64,000 nucleotides of DNA from Rhineura floridana (Eukaryota; Chordata; Lepidosauria; Squamata; Rhineuridae). The stretch is taken from NCBI RefSeq assembly GCF_030035675.1, contig NC_084487.1, positions 91,956,486-92,020,485 of the forward strand, in the 5' to 3' direction. The notes beneath the pieces were generated by a model. The model was not told where the DNA came from and ran no database searches. It saw nothing but the letters and a program-made list of their open reading frames with translations. The first letter of the stretch is position 1, and every line of letters starts with the position of its first letter. Shown here one piece after another: positions 21,199 to 32,860 of this stretch. A program made the position numbers and the translations under genes.

Positions 21199-22660
21199 TG
21201 AGCCATGAATATGAATATGAGCCAACAGTGCAATGTGGCTGCAAAAAAGGCAAATGTTATAGTAGGCTGTGTCAGGACCCTTCCTGTTAGGATCCCCCCT
21301 CTGGCACCACCTGCTAGGATCCCACTTGTGGTCTCCGATTTGTCACGGTCCCACCTCAGGGTCCTGGTCTTAAAACAGTTCTGTCACCGGCTCTAGCAAA
21401 AATCTCTCAAGATCCCACTGCTAGGCAGCTCCACCAGACACTCACTGTAAAACAATATTGCCTTGAGACTGTGCCTTAGTTTCCTCCTGGCTTATTGCTA
21501 CTTTGTGTCTGGGTGCACTTGCAGGCCACAAGACCCCTGTATCTTTGTGCCTATAAAGAATACAGCCCTGGGTTGCTCTGGATACCTGATGATGTTACAC
21601 TATTTCTTCACCGTTGATACTATTTCCCAACCTTGGTATATACCCTGCCCACCCTTCTGGTCTGTGTAAACCCAGCCAAGGATCAGGCGTTTAGGTAAAC
21701 CAAGAAATATTTATTTATATACACAGGGAATAACAAGATTACTTAAAGGTATAGTCAACAAGCGTGTGGTTTCATAAGATGCGTTACTCTTTATGTTTCT
21801 AGTCATCAATAACCTGCGTCACTACCCACCTAATTCAATCCACCCTCCAAAACCCAGAACCAACCAACGAACTCCTAGACCCACCGACTAAAAACCAACC
21901 AACGAACTCCTTTCATCCTCTCATTTATACCTTCAGACCCTCAAGCGCTCAGCCAATCATAATACAACATGCATCAACATTCCAACCCATGTACTACCCC
22001 CTCTCACTCAGTCCACTTAGCTCATTTACTCTAATAAACCCACACTTACCATATTTACAGTATTATAAATACAGGGGCATCACAGGGTGCACTAACGGAA
22101 GCATAGTTTCCAAATCGTGTGAAGTATTAGTTTCCCTCTATTCAGCACTGGTTAGGCCTCATCTTGAGCACTGCATCCAGTTCTGGTCTCTGCACTTCAA
22201 GAAGGATGCAGACAAACTGGAACAGCTTCAGAGGAGGGCAACAAGGATGATCAGGGGACTGAAAACAAAGCCCTATGAGGAGAGACTGAAAGAACTGGGC
22301 ATGTTTAGCCTGGAGAAGAGAAGACTGAGGGGAGATATGATAGCACTCTTCAAGTACATGAAAGGTTGTCATACAGAGGAGGGCTGCGATCCCTTCTTGA
22401 TTGTCCCAGAGTGCAGGACATGGAATAATGGGCTCAAGTTGCAGGAAGCCAGATTTCGACTGGACATCAGGAAAACCTTCCTAACTGTTAGAGCCATATG
22501 AAAATGGAACGAATTACCTAGAGAGGTAGTGGGCTCTCCGACACTGGAGGGATTCAAGAGGCAGCTGGACAGCCATCTGTCGGGAATGCTTTGATTTGGA
22601 TTCCCACATTGAGCAGAGGATTGGACTTGATGGCCTTGTAGGCCCTTTCCAACTCTACTG
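21199..22660 (+). mobile_element. CR1 LINE, 5'-truncated, interrupted by a solo LTR
   Basis: The CR1 starts in the RT thumb (SQQCNVAAKKANVI near 21,215), is interrupted at 21,270, resumes at 22,085 and continues through the open frame ending at 22,501 (SALVRPHLEHC, MIRGLKTKPYEERLKELG). It ends with the 3' UTR phrase GGCCCTTTCCAACTCTACTG. It interrupts the minus-strand BovB, which resumes at 22,661; TTACATAA/TTGTGTAA at the junctions may be a decayed target duplication. Confidence 0.85.
21270..22084 (-). mobile_element. Solo LTR of an endogenous LTR element (fossil)
   Basis: The 815-bp insert begins TGTCAGGACCC and ends GGGGCATCACA, the TG...CA ends of an LTR. It is flanked by 5-bp copies GGCTG (21,265-21,269) and GGGTG (22,085-22,089). 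On the minus strand it has a TATAAAT box and later an AATAAA signal, in the order expected for an LTR. No internal region is attached. The one mismatch in the flanks suggests moderate age. Family (gypsy or retrovirus-like) is not resolved. Confidence 0.75.
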
Positions 22661-22761
22661 TTGTGTAAATCTTCTGTTGTCATTACTTTAGTCTTCTTGA
22701 CATTTAGCTGTAGTTCTGCTTTTGTGCTTTCCTCTTTAACTTTCATCAGCATTTGTTTCAA

Positions 22762-23336
22762 ACACCCCAGAAACCATGGCTAGAAGACTCCTTAACAAAA
22801 AGACATGGCCTATTTCAAGCTGTTGATCGGGGTGAAACAAAAGTCAATCAATGTACATTGTTGATGCACAGAAAGAAAGTCAAGAAAATGTTGGGAGAAG
22901 CAAGCTTGCAAGCTTTTAATAGAGAGATATCCCTTCTAGCCAGAATTTGGGGACATCTCTATGCTTGTGTACTGTGATGTAACTTCCTATTGACAGGTGT
23001 TATTCCCCTTCTTCTCTTCCTCTTCTTTGTTAAGAGATGCTGTTCTCTTATTAGCATAATTGTCCATTAAGCCACAGGAGAGAGAATCCTCTGCTGACTT
23101 CTCTGCCAGATGATCCCAATCATGGACTAAATATACTACCTACTTCTATCTTTTTCTCTCCAAACTAGAGCCTATGCTTCCTGAACATATGAAAGGTTGT
23201 GAGTAAACATTGTTAATATTTTTAACCACAGAAGACTGTCTCTGTTGGTTTTATTCAGTTAGTCTGTATGAGGGGAAGGTGGGCTGGTTAATTCTCATTC
23301 CGCTTTGCAAAATATATACTATGGTAAGAAACAGAA
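22762..23336. other. Unassigned spacer between the two BovB copies
   Basis: No recognised coding domain. The part at about 22,975-23,230 starts with TG, ends with ACCACA and could be a short LTR, but no flanking repeat supports this. Confidence 0.35.
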
Positions 23337-23571
23337 CCCCCCTCTAAGATGCACACCTTAATGTGGTGAGGGGGTTTGAGAGTGTTGAAGAAGCTAAGAG
23401 CAATGCCGTCAGGACTCTAGACCAAGAGGCTAGACTCCTAGCAGGGGCACCCAAGGCGGAATGGTCAAAGCTGAAACACCAGACTAAGATACATCCAAAC
23501 TCAGAGGAAGGCAATGGTAAACCACCTCTGAATATCTCTTACCATGAAAACCCTATGAACAGAGTATCCAA

Positions 23572-24106
23572 ATGCAACATGAGATAGTGCTGGAAGATGA
23601 GACCCCCAGGTCAGAAGGCACTCACCAAGTTACTGGGGAAGAACAAAGGAAAAGTACAAGTAGTGCTGTGACTAATGATGCAGCTGGGTCAAAGCCGAAA
23701 GGAAGCCCAGAGGCTGATGTGCACAGATGCGAAAGGAGAGTTCGGAGATGTACAATGCACACAATAGGAACATGGTATGTGAGAAGCATGAATCAGGGAA
23801 AGTTAGAAATTGTCAAGCAAGAAATGGAATGTATCAACATTACAGTACTTGCCATGAGTGAATTAAAATGGACAGGAATGGAACATTTTCAATCAGGCAA
23901 CTATAAAATATTTTATGCAGGAAATGAGAAATTAAAAAGAAACGGGGTTGTTTTAATAGTGAGAAGTGATGTAGCCAAAGCAATTAAGAGCTACAATGCA
24001 AGGTCTGAGCGAGTGATATCAATGAGATTAAACAGGAAACCTGTTAACATAACCATCATCCAAGTCTATGCTCCAACGGCAAACACAGAAGAAGAAGAAT
24101 TGGAGT
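23572..24106 (+). pseudogene. BovB endonuclease, N-terminal part
   Basis: A 178-codon open frame containing IGTWYVRSMNQGKLE, KQEMECINITVLAMSELKWT and VNITIIQVYAPTANTEEEE, the N-terminal half of the apurinic-type endonuclease of RTE LINEs. A stop at 24,106-24,108 ends it; the same frame continues at once with FYSEAQEE and then GDWNAKVG at about 24,175, so the domain was once continuous. It nicks target DNA to prime reverse transcription in active elements; this copy cannot make the whole protein. Confidence 0.85.
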
Positions 24107-24640
24107 GATTTTACTCAGAAGCACAGGAAGAAAATGATCACACACCAAAACAAGATGTGCTGATAATCATGGGGGACTGGAATGCAAAAGTGGGGAACAG
24201 AGAAGAGTTAGGAGTTGTGGGGAAATGGGGCTTAGGAGACAGAAATGAAGCAGGAGAAAGACTTATTGAATTCTGTGAAGCCAATAATTTGTTTCTTGCA
24301 ACCCATTTTTTGAGCACCTGAAAAGACAACTGTACACGTGGACATCACCAAATGGTCAATATAGGAATCAAATTGATTATATAATTGGCAGCAGAAGATG
24401 GAAAAGTTCCATCCTTTCTGCAAAAACAAGACCAGGAGCAGACTGCAGTACAGATCATGTACTGGTCGTATTGAAAATCAGAGTAAAGCTAAAGAAGAAC
24501 AACAAAGCAATCATAATGCCAAAATACAATTTAAATAACATCCCAGAAGCATATAAAGATCAAATAAGGAACAGGTTTGAAGCTTTCAACTTAGTTCACA
24601 GAGAACCAGAAGAACTATGGAGTGAAGTCAGAGACATTAT

Positions 24641-25917
24641 AATAATAATAAAAATAAAATTTAATTTTTGTGTCGCCTATCTGGCCGAAGCCACTCTAGG
24701 CGACGTACAAACTAAAATTCAGTAAAATACAATACAATGCAGATAAAATACAATGAAGTCATTAATCACAGCAGCATGAGATCAGTTAGGGCAATCAATA
24801 GATAATAAGTATCCCAAAAAAGTTAGCCCTCCCCGGAAATCCTAAAGGCCTGTCCAAAGAGCCAAGTTTTTAAGGCCCAGCGGAATGTATCCAGGGAAGG
24901 GGCATGGCGAAGATCGAATGGGAGGGAGTTCCAGAGAGTGGGGGCCACCACTGAAAATGCCCTCTCTCTAGTCCCTACCAACCTAGCTGTTTTCGTTGGT
25001 GGGACTGAGAGAAGGCCCTGTGTGGCTGATCTAGTTGGGCGGCTTAATTTGTGGTACTGGAGGCACACCTTCAGGTAAACTGGGCCGAGACCGTATAGGG
25101 ATTTAAAGGTTAATACCAACACCTTGAATTGGGCCCGGAAAACAACTGGAAGCCAATATAGGTGAAATAATACTGGCGTGATGTGATCACGGCGGCGGCT
25201 GTTTGTAAGCAACCGAGCCGCCGCATTCTGCACCAGTTGTAGTTTCCAGACTGTTTTCAAGGGTAACCCCACATAGAGCGCATTGCAGTAGTCTAATCGA
25301 GAGGTGACCAGGGCGTGTACCACCAGTGGGAGCTGATGAATAGGGAGGTAGGGTTGCAGCCTCCGTATGAGATGTAATTGATACCAAGCTGCCCGGCTCA
25401 CTGCCAAAATCTGAGCCTCCATGGACAGCCTGGAATCAAGAACCACCCCGAGGCTGCGGACCTGATCTTTCAGGGGTAAACTTACCCCATTAAACTGTAG
25501 GTCAACAGCACCCAACCTCCCCCTGTCACCCACAAGTAGCACCTCGGTCTTATCAGGATTAAGCTTCAGTCTGTTCCTTACCATCCACCCACTCACAGAT
25601 TCCAGGCACTTGGACAAGGTCTCCACAGCCATCTCTGGTGAAGATTTAAGGGAGAGATAGAGCTGCGTGTCATCAGCATATTGGTGACATCGCAGCCCAA
25701 AACTCCTGATGATAGCTCCCAGCGGTTTTACATAGATGTTAAATAGCATGGGAAAGAGGATAGAGCCCTGTGGCACTCCACATGTGAGGGGCCACGGGTC
25801 TGAAACCTCATCCTCCAATGCTACCTGTTGATGTCTGTCAGAGAGAAAGGAATGGAACCACTGCAAAACAGTGCCTCCTATTCCCAATCCTTCCAGGCGA
25901 TCTAACAAGATCTAACA
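24641..25917 (-). mobile_element. L2 LINE, 5'-truncated, inserted in BovB
   Basis: ACATTAT occurs on both sides (24,634-24,640 and 25,918-25,924), and joining the flanks restores continuous BovB coding sequence, so the boundaries are precise. The + strand starts with an ATAATAATAA microsatellite and TCGCCTATCTGGCCGAAG, the L2 3' end read backwards. It is the same L2 subfamily, in the same orientation, as the insertion at 62,407. Confidence 0.92.
24823..25908 (-). CDS. L2 reverse transcriptase, C-terminal 361 residues
   Basis: The open frame covers the RT palm to the C-terminus: GVPQGSILFPMLFNIYVKPL, catalytic YADDTQLYLS, LNPDKTEVLLVG, the thumb with HALVTSRLDYCNALYVGLPL, and the typical L2 C-terminus RDHITPVLFHLYWLPV, FRAQFKVLVLTFKSLYG and ERAFSVVAPTLWNSLP. 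The endonuclease and the N-terminal RT fingers are lost by 5' truncation, so the first codon is arbitrary. The lack of any stop in 361 codons indicates a young copy. Confidence 0.88.
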   Translation of the reverse strand: MLDRLEGLGIGGTVLQWFHSFLSDRHQQVALEDEVSDPWPLTCGVPQGSILFPMLFNIYVKPLGAIIRSFGLRCHQYADDTQLYLSLKSSPEMAVETLSKCLESVSGWMVRNRLKLNPDKTEVLLVGDRGRLGAVDLQFNGVSLPLKDQVRSLGVVLDSRLSMEAQILAVSRAAWYQLHLIRRLQPYLPIHQLPLVVHALVTSRLDYCNALYVGLPLKTVWKLQLVQNAAARLLTNSRRRDHITPVLFHLYWLPVVFRAQFKVLVLTFKSLYGLGPVYLKVCLQYHKLSRPTRSATQGLLSVPPTKTARLVGTRERAFSVVAPTLWNSLPFDLRHAPSLDTFRWALKTWLFGQAFRISGEG

Positions 25918-26315
25918 ACATTATCAGGGAAGAATGCAAAAAGACAATACCTCTCATTAAAAAGAGAGAAAGACCTCAATGGATGACTAAACAAACTCTT
26001 AAAATGGTTAAAGAGAGAAGGAAAGCAAAAGCGAAAGGAGATAGAAATACAGTCAGAGCCCTAAATGCAACAATACAGCGACTAGTACATAGGGTCAAAG
26101 AGAACTATTACAATAGTTACTGTATAGAAATAGAAGAGGACAACAAAAAGGGTAGAACAAGAGTCCTGTTCCAAAAGATTAGAGAAATGAAAGGGAAATT
26201 TAAACCACAAGTAGGGATGTTGAATAATCAACAGGAGAACACACTGACTGATTGAGATGATATAAAAGGAAGATGGAAGCAATACACTGAAGTACTCTAT
26301 AAAAGAGATGCCAAT

Positions 26316-27394
26316 ATGACAGATTCATTCACGGAGGAACCGTATGATGAAGAACCAGAAATTTTAGAATGTGAGGTGAAAGCTGCTCTTAAAATACTTG
26401 GAAGAAACAAATCACCAGGAATAGATGGCATACCAATAGAGTTGCTACAAGCTACTGAGACTGAATCTGTCCAAATTTTGACAAAAATCTGTCAAGAAAT
26501 ATGAAAAACTAAATAATGGCCCACAGACTGGAAATAAAGGGGATCCCAGTAATTAACTATTGCCTTAATATCCCATGCAAGTAAAGTAATGCTCAAGATT
26601 CTACAACAAAGGCTCTTACCATATATGGAGAGAGAAATGCCAGACGTCCAAGCTGGATTTAGAAAGGGAAGAGGCACCAGAGATCATATCACATATGCTG
26701 GATAATGGAATGGACCAAGGAATTTCAGAACGATATCACCCTGTGCTTTATAGATTACAGCAAAGCCTTTGACCCTGTAGATCATGAAAAACTATGGAAT
26801 GCTTTAAAAGAAATGGGGGTGCCACAGCATCTGATTGTCCTGATGCGCAACCTATACTCTGGACAAGAGGCTACTGTAAGGACAGAATATGGAGAAACCG
26901 ACTGGTTCCCCATTGGAAAGGGTGTGAGATAGGGGTGTATTTTATCACCCTATTTATTTAATCTATACGCAGAACATATCATATGGAAAGCAGGATTGGA
27001 CCAAGATGAAGGAGGTGTGAAAACTGGAGGGAGAAATATCAATAAATATGCAGACAATATCACACTCTTAGCAGAAACCAGTAATTATTTGAAACGAATG
27101 CTGATGAAAGTTAAAGAGGAAAGCACAAATGCAGGACTACAGCTGAATGTCAAAAAGACAAAAGTAATGACAACAGAAGATTTATGTAACTTTACAGTTG
27201 ACAATGAGGACATTGAACTTGTTAAGGATTATCAATACCTTGGCACAGTCATTAACCAAAATAGAGACAATAGTCAAGAAATCAGAAGAAGGCTAGGACT
27301 GGGGAGGGCAGCTGTGAGAGAACTAGAAAAGGTCCTCAAATGCAAAGATGTATCACTGAACACTAAAGTCAGGATCATTCAGACCATGGTATAA
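26316..27394 (+). pseudogene. BovB reverse transcriptase, broken
   Basis: From the fingers (KAALKILGRNKSPGIDGIPI) through QAGFRKGRGTRD, CFIDYSKAFDPVDHEKLWN, GQEATVRTEYGETDWF and KYADN (catalytic YADD changed to YADN) to KDYQYLGTVINQN. The frame is broken by stops near 26,502, 26,704 and 26,930. It corresponds to the central RT of RTE LINEs. Loss of the second catalytic aspartate alone would inactivate it. Confidence 0.85.
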
Positions 27395-27520
27395 AAAGTG
27401 GATAAGAGAAAAATCAACTCATTTGAAATGTGGTGTTGCAGGAGAGCTTTGCGTATACCATGGACTGCGAAAAAGACAAATAATTGGGTGTTAGAACAAA
27501 TTAAACCAGAACTATCACTA

Positions 27521-27856
27521 AGAACATAAGAACATAAGAAGAGCCTGCTGGATCAGGCCAGTGGCCCATCTAGTCCAGCATCCTGTTCTCACAGTGGCCA
27601 ACCAGGTGCCTGGGGGAAGCCCGCAAGCAGGACCCGAGTGCAAGAACACTCTCCCCTCCTGACGCTTCCGGCAACTGGTTTTCAGAAGCATGCTGCCTCT
27701 GACTAGGGTGGCAGAGCACAGCCATCATGGCTAATAGCCATTGATAGCCCTGTCCTCCAATCTTCTTTTAAAGCCATCCAAGCTGGTGGCCATTACTGCA
27801 TCTTGTGGGAGCAAATTCCATAGTTTAACTATGCGCTGAGTAAAGAAGTACTTCCT
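27521..27856 (-). mobile_element. CR1 LINE 3' end
   Basis: AAGAACATAAGAACATAAGA followed by GCCTGCTGGATCAGGCCAGT is the CR1 3' end read on the opposite strand; TTCCATAGTTTAACTATGCG is near its truncated end. It splits BovB between ...KPELSL (27,517) and KMMKLRLSYFRHIMRR (27,858 on). Only untranslated sequence and a few codons remain. Confidence 0.8.
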
Positions 27857-28199
27857 AAAATGATGAAACTTGAGGTTATCATACTTTAGACACATAATGA
27901 GGAGACATGATTCATTAGAAAAGATAATAATGCTGGGGAAAACAGAAGGGAATAGAAAAAGAGGAAGGCCAAACAAGAGATGGATTCATTCCATAAAGGA
28001 AGCCACAGACCTGAACGTACAAGATCTGAACAGGGTGGTTCATGACAGATGCTCTTGGAGGTCGCTGATTCATAGGGTCGCCATAAGTCGTAGTCGACTT
28101 GGAGGCATATAACAAGAACAACAAGAAATAGAACTACCATACTGTTTCTATTCCATTTTAAACTAAATAGGTCATGGATCCCAGAAAAGTGGAGAATTA

Positions 28200-31196
28200 A
28201 ACCAGATTTTTTTTGGATTTTATTTTGTGTGTTTTTAGTGTGTTTGTTCCCCCACCCCTTTCTGTATCACACACTAGCTTAAATAAACTTTTTCCTGCTG
28301 TTTTTCTGAGTTGTTTTTCCAACCATGCTTTTTTCAGACCAGCAATAAAGAATGCAATAAAGACAATAGAGCTTTTACCAGAAAAATGTCAAAGCTAAGT
28401 CCTCTTAATTTTCAACAATGGAAAGATAGAATACAAATTGCACTAGGAGCAAATGAAGTTTATTTTTGTATTGAAAACCCAAAGCCAGAGGGAGATGGCC
28501 AAGATATAAGAGATAGGGAAAAGAAAAATGCCATTGCAAATGCTATTATTTTTGATTCTCTGGAAGATGAGCAGCTGATTCATATAAGGGAGTGGAGTAC
28601 AACTAAAGAAATGCTGGATGGCCTTCAAGCCTCATTTGGCTTTACAAGTTTCAAATCTCAGATAGTATGGATCAGAGAGATGGTGAAACTGAGAATTGGA
28701 ATCAAAGAAAGATCATGAAAAGCAAACAACTTCTTTGGTTATTATATTTGACAAATTGAAGTTACCTGGACTTAAATTTAATATCCAACAGAAGGTGGTT
28801 TTCCTTATGGGCACATTGGGACAGAAATAAGAACCATTTATTTCTTTTTTAGACCACAAACATGAAATTAAATTTGAACAGGTAATTGCTAGACTTAGAG
28901 AGGAATGTATAGAGCAGAAACATCCTTCTCAGTCAGCTATAGCAAGTGGCTCTAATTACCTGGCCAGTGGGAAGGATAGAGGGAAAGCCCTGCCCAAGAG
29001 CCAATCACAATGTTGTTTTACCTGTGATGGGAGGGGCCAACTGGCTAAGCAATGCCCCTCACCCAAGAGCTCCTCAACCAATGGTAGCTCTCCAATTTTC
29101 AAACAGAGAGAACAAAGACAGCATGTTTTACCTGATCATGACAAAAGACCTCAGAAAGCAGGACCCAAAGGGAGCAATTTCTTTTAATTCATAAGGATAT
29201 GATGGGAAATAACTATAAGCCAAAATCAAGCAACTGGATAATTGAAAGTGGCTGCACAAGCCATAGTACTTTTACTTATGCTTTCCTTGATGACACAGAC
29301 AGAAATACTCAAGGAAAAATCCAAACTGCAAATGGCCAACACATGGAGATTCATGGAGCTGGTACTGTTGTTCTACAATGCAAATTACCTGATAAAACTA
29401 TAGAAAACATAGCAGACAGTGTTGTTTGTTCCTGAATTGAGTTGCAACATGCTGAGTGTATCTGCATTAGACAAGAAAGGATTCACAATATATTTCCAGA
29501 ATGGAAAGTGTACAGTAATCAAAAATAATGTTTTATTTGCACAAGCTTTTGAAAATGATGGTGTTTCTGAATCGAGTCCTTCAGCTGAACAAGCAAGTGA
29601 ATGGAAAGTGTACAGTAACCAAAAATAATGTTTTATTTGCACAAGCTTTTGAAAATAATGGTGTTTATGAATCAAGTCCTTCAACTGAACAAGTAAATGC
29701 AGCCATAGTGCATAAGGATGAGACCAACTTAGATTTGTGGCACCAGCATCTGGGACATCATGATCCAAAGGTGATCCTCCAGCTACAGAACCAGAACCTT
29801 GAAACAGGTATCAAGGTAAAGCCAAAGTACAGTGATAGCACAAGCAGGTGTATAAACTGTATTGAAGAAAAGGAAGTTAGGCCTTCATTTCCACGGAGAA
29901 GAGAAGCACAAAGGTGCTAGATCTTATACACAGTGACCTCTGTGGACCATTTAACGTACCCATACTTGGGAACAATAGATATGTTCTAATTTTTGTGGAT
30001 TATTTTTCAAGGTATTGTGTCACCTACCTACTAAAGAAGAGCAAAACGCATGAGAGGCTAAAGAAATACATTCGATGGAAGCACAAAGTTTGAGAGAAAA
30101 CCAAAGGTTCTACAAAAAGACAATGGTAGTGAATTTATCTCACATCATACACAGAGCTTCCTGGTTAAGCAAGGCATTTTGCACAAGAGGACTGTCAGCC
30201 ATACTCCTGATCAGAATGGATTTTTGAAAGGAAACTCAGATCTCTTCTGGAAATGACTAAACGCTTGTTGGCTGATACTGATTTGCCCAGCAGACTCTGG
30301 TGTGATGCGATTGTCACTGCAACTTATCTCCAGAACAGATTACCAGCCAAGGCTACCACACATACACCATTCCAGTTATGGCATGGCAGAATTCCAAACC
30401 TGGGAATAATTTGAGTTTTGTGAAGCATCTCTTTTGCTTACATAGCAAAACAAAAGAGGCAGAAGCTAGATGCCAGGACAGAGCAAACTATTTTGATTGG
30501 CTATGCTTCTGGTAGCAAAGGCTACAGAGTAATGAACCTGAAAACTGGCAAAGTCAGCATAAGACACATTGTCTACTTTGGTGAACAACGCATAGCTGAC
30601 AAAAGAGGGACTGTGCAAGATTTCTTAGAAGAGCAAGGACACCATGTCCAGTCCCTCATAGATATGCCAGTGCCCACATATGGGACACCAGTAACACTAC
30701 AGACATTTGCACAACCTGACCCAAGCCTTGAGCAGAAGGAAGAGTCAGAGGCTCCAGAAAATGAGTCAGAGGCTGAAAGCGGTACAGACGCAGATGAGGA
30801 TGTCGAGATAACTGGGCTGGAAGATGCGGCAGAACCACATCCCAGAATAGGCTCCCAGATGCCCTTCAAGCAAGGTGAGGTAGACCAATGCCTGTACACC
30901 AGAAGTAAATATAGACATTTGACTTTTATCCTGACTTATGTTGATGATCTGATTGTAGCAACTCAGTGAGACCAGGACTACACAGAAATTGTACATCATT
31001 TAAACAAAGAAGTTGAAATAAAAGAATTAGGCACTGCAACATACTGCCTAGGCATCCAAATTGAAAGGGGAGGAGATGGTTCCTACCTCCTCAATCAAAG
31101 GCAAAAGACTGTTGAATTTTTAGAGACTCTAGAACTCAAAGTTGCCTACCCAGTAGCAACACCCATGGTGACAGACTTTCTTAAAGACAAATGTAG
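28200..31196 (+). mobile_element. Ty1/copia LTR retrotransposon, broken fossil
   Basis: Parts appear in copia order: gag (about 28,340-28,720, NFQQWKDRIQIALGANE), a protease-region segment (about 29,220-29,440), the GAG-pre-integrase domain (DLWHQHLGHHDPK near 29,735), integrase (DLCGPF near 29,935 and onward) and RT (YVDDLIVATQ near 30,945). Having integrase before RT is diagnostic of copia. A segment of about 100 bp is present twice in tandem near 29,500-29,700. The element has more than five breaks and no clear LTR pair; its 3' end stops abruptly at the shared repeat block. It looks old and dead. Confidence 0.85.
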
Positions 31197-32860
31197 GTGA
31201 ACCTTTACCAAATATTTGGCTACTCATCATTTCTCACTCTGATCTGCCCCTCAGGATGAAAACAACAGAGGGGGACCATGATCAAGAAGGGCATACTTAA
31301 AATGTAAAGGTAATAATAATGTGCAACCATAGTGTGAAATCAGATACATATTAAGACATAGTATGAAGAAATATTTATATAAGCATGAATGTCAAAGATG
31401 TTTATTATTTATACAACCTGGAAAAATATTTACAGTGCAATTATATGCATGTTAAGTAAGTCCCAATGTATTCAATGGGGCTTTTTCAAACAGGGAAGTG
31501 TGCACAGGACTGCAACCTCAGGTGATAAGGAACATCACTCACCCAACCTAAAATTCAGAATCATGCAACTTTAAGCAGTTTTGAAACTGTTTTATACTTC
31601 ACAGGCTTGTTGAAAAGCTTTGATACACGCACAAACTGGAAATGTAAAAATACATGCATCCCATATAATAGTTTATTGTCAAAATCAGTTGGTCATTGCA
31701 GAACTTTTTTTAAAAAAAATATTAGTTTCCTACAAAATAAAAGCAGTGACCCCTCAGTAAGCTCTGCTTAATTGCTGGAAAAAAAGCATTGGAGGGGGAG
31801 GGAAAGATTTACAACAAAATCCTTTGCTATGTTCACTCAAAAGTCCCACTGATGTGCCGCACAATCCTAACCATGTCTACTCAAAAGTAAGTCCTACCAA
31901 ATTCAATGTTGTTTACTCCCGTATATGTGGAATTAGCATTGCAGCTTTACTCCCAGAAAAGTGAGTATAGGATTAAAGCTTGATATTCAGAAGGTTTTCA
32001 AAACAGGCTGTGAATTAAACAAATAAACTGCCCTATTCAATGGCCCAGGAAAATATAAATTCATTTGACTCCTTATAATTATAAAAGTATAACACATTGT
32101 AATGGCATCATAAGCATCAGCATGTACACTTTTTCAAAATTCTGTTAAAATTATTTGAAAGATAATATGTATAATATGCTATTTTTGCAAGTAAAAAAAC
32201 CTGCATGTACAGTTTTGTTATAATTATAACTGAAATTGTTTACAGTGTATGCCTTCCAGGATCCTGCTGTGATCTTCAGTTCTAGATTTTCTACTATATT
32301 ATTGTAAAATGTAATTGTATTGTCTTCAAGTCGATTCTGACTTATGGTGACCATATGAATAGGGTTTACATGAGGCTGAGAGGCAGTGACTGGCCCAAAG
32401 TCACCCAGTGAGCTTTGTGGCTATGTGGGGATTCGAATCCTGGTCTCCCAGGTTGTAGTCCAACACCTTAACCACTACACCACACTAGAATGGCAATTTT
32501 GCTGCTGCTGAACTTTATACACTCACTCATCTTCTCATGTGAAGATAAACAGGAAAAGGAAATTGTTTTCAGGATTTGCAATGATGTCTAACTATAGCCT
32601 GGAGGTCAACAAATCTCTCATCAATCACAACCTTAGCTTCACTTATTGGCTAAAAACCTGAAAGGGTGGAGATTAGAGCAGCCAACATTTAACAGAAGTT
32701 ACAAGGGCAGTTCACATTTTGGTGTATAACTCTTGAACCAGACCACATAGAAACTTGATTTTTTAAAAAATGAAAGCTGAAAGTCTGGAGATTGGGGTGA
32801 CCCACCTGGATACCTGCAGAGGACTCCCAAAAACTGGAGTCTCTGGGCAAGACCAAAAGA
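31197..32860 (+). repeat. Shared repeat block, copy B
   Basis: It matches copy C at 57,757-59,055 along its length: AAGCATGAATGTCAAAGATG, TTCTCACTC...GGATGAAAACAACAGAG, CTACTCAAAAGTAAGTCCTA and TCTTGAACCAGACCACATAG. The left end is cut at the copia fossil, so the MITE-containing part of copy C is missing. A Sauria SINE (32,305-32,495) is inserted in it. There is no coding frame with a domain. Confidence 0.75.
32305..32495 (-). repeat. Sauria-type SINE, antisense, near full length
   Basis: On + it starts with the BovB-like tail TGTCTTCAAGTCGATTCTGA, continues with GAGGCTGAGAGGCAGTGACT, and ends in the tRNA-derived head GGGGATTCGAATCCTGGTCT...AACCACTACACCAC (minus-strand B box GGATTCGAATCCC-like, then A box). 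It lies within copy B of the shared block and is absent from copies A and C, so it inserted after dispersal. Confidence 0.8.

Larger units (their letters stand above)
15749..22761 (-). mobile_element. RTE/BovB LINE 3' part, split into three pieces by later insertions
   Basis: The minus-strand BovB is present as 15,749-15,842 (3' tail), 20,815-21,198 (C-terminal coding end with a deletion near 20,930) and 22,661-22,761 (thumb region with K-x-V-K-E-E-S motif). The middle piece reads KDYQYLGTVINQNGDN and QEIRRRLGLGRAAVREL on the minus strand, nearly identical to the plus-strand BovB at 27,190-27,390. The gaps are filled by a 5-kb LINE and a CR1, which gives the order of events: BovB first, the others later. 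Confidence 0.9.
23337..28125 (+). mobile_element. RTE/BovB LINE, near full length, with two nested insertions
   Basis: The 5' UTR carries CTAGCAGGGGCACCCAAGGC and GGAAGGCAATGGTAAACCAC. The coding region holds endonuclease (IGTWYVRSMNQGKLE, ELKWTGMEHF, QVYAPTANTEEEE, GDWNAKVG) and RT (ECEVKAALKILGRNKSPGID, AGFRKGRGTRD, CFIDYSKAFDPVDHEKLWN, EGGVKTGGRNINKYADN). It ends with RHIMRRHDSLEK and the tail GCCATAAGTCGTAGTCGACT. An L2 (24,641-25,917) and a CR1 3' end (27,521-27,856), both antisense, interrupt it. Stops and short deletions, such as the loss after IQTMV near 27,394, make it inactive. Confidence 0.9.

Noticed and set aside
22975-23230. Possible short LTR (TG...CA)
   Set aside because: No flanking duplication and no second copy in the window; kept only as an unassigned spacer.
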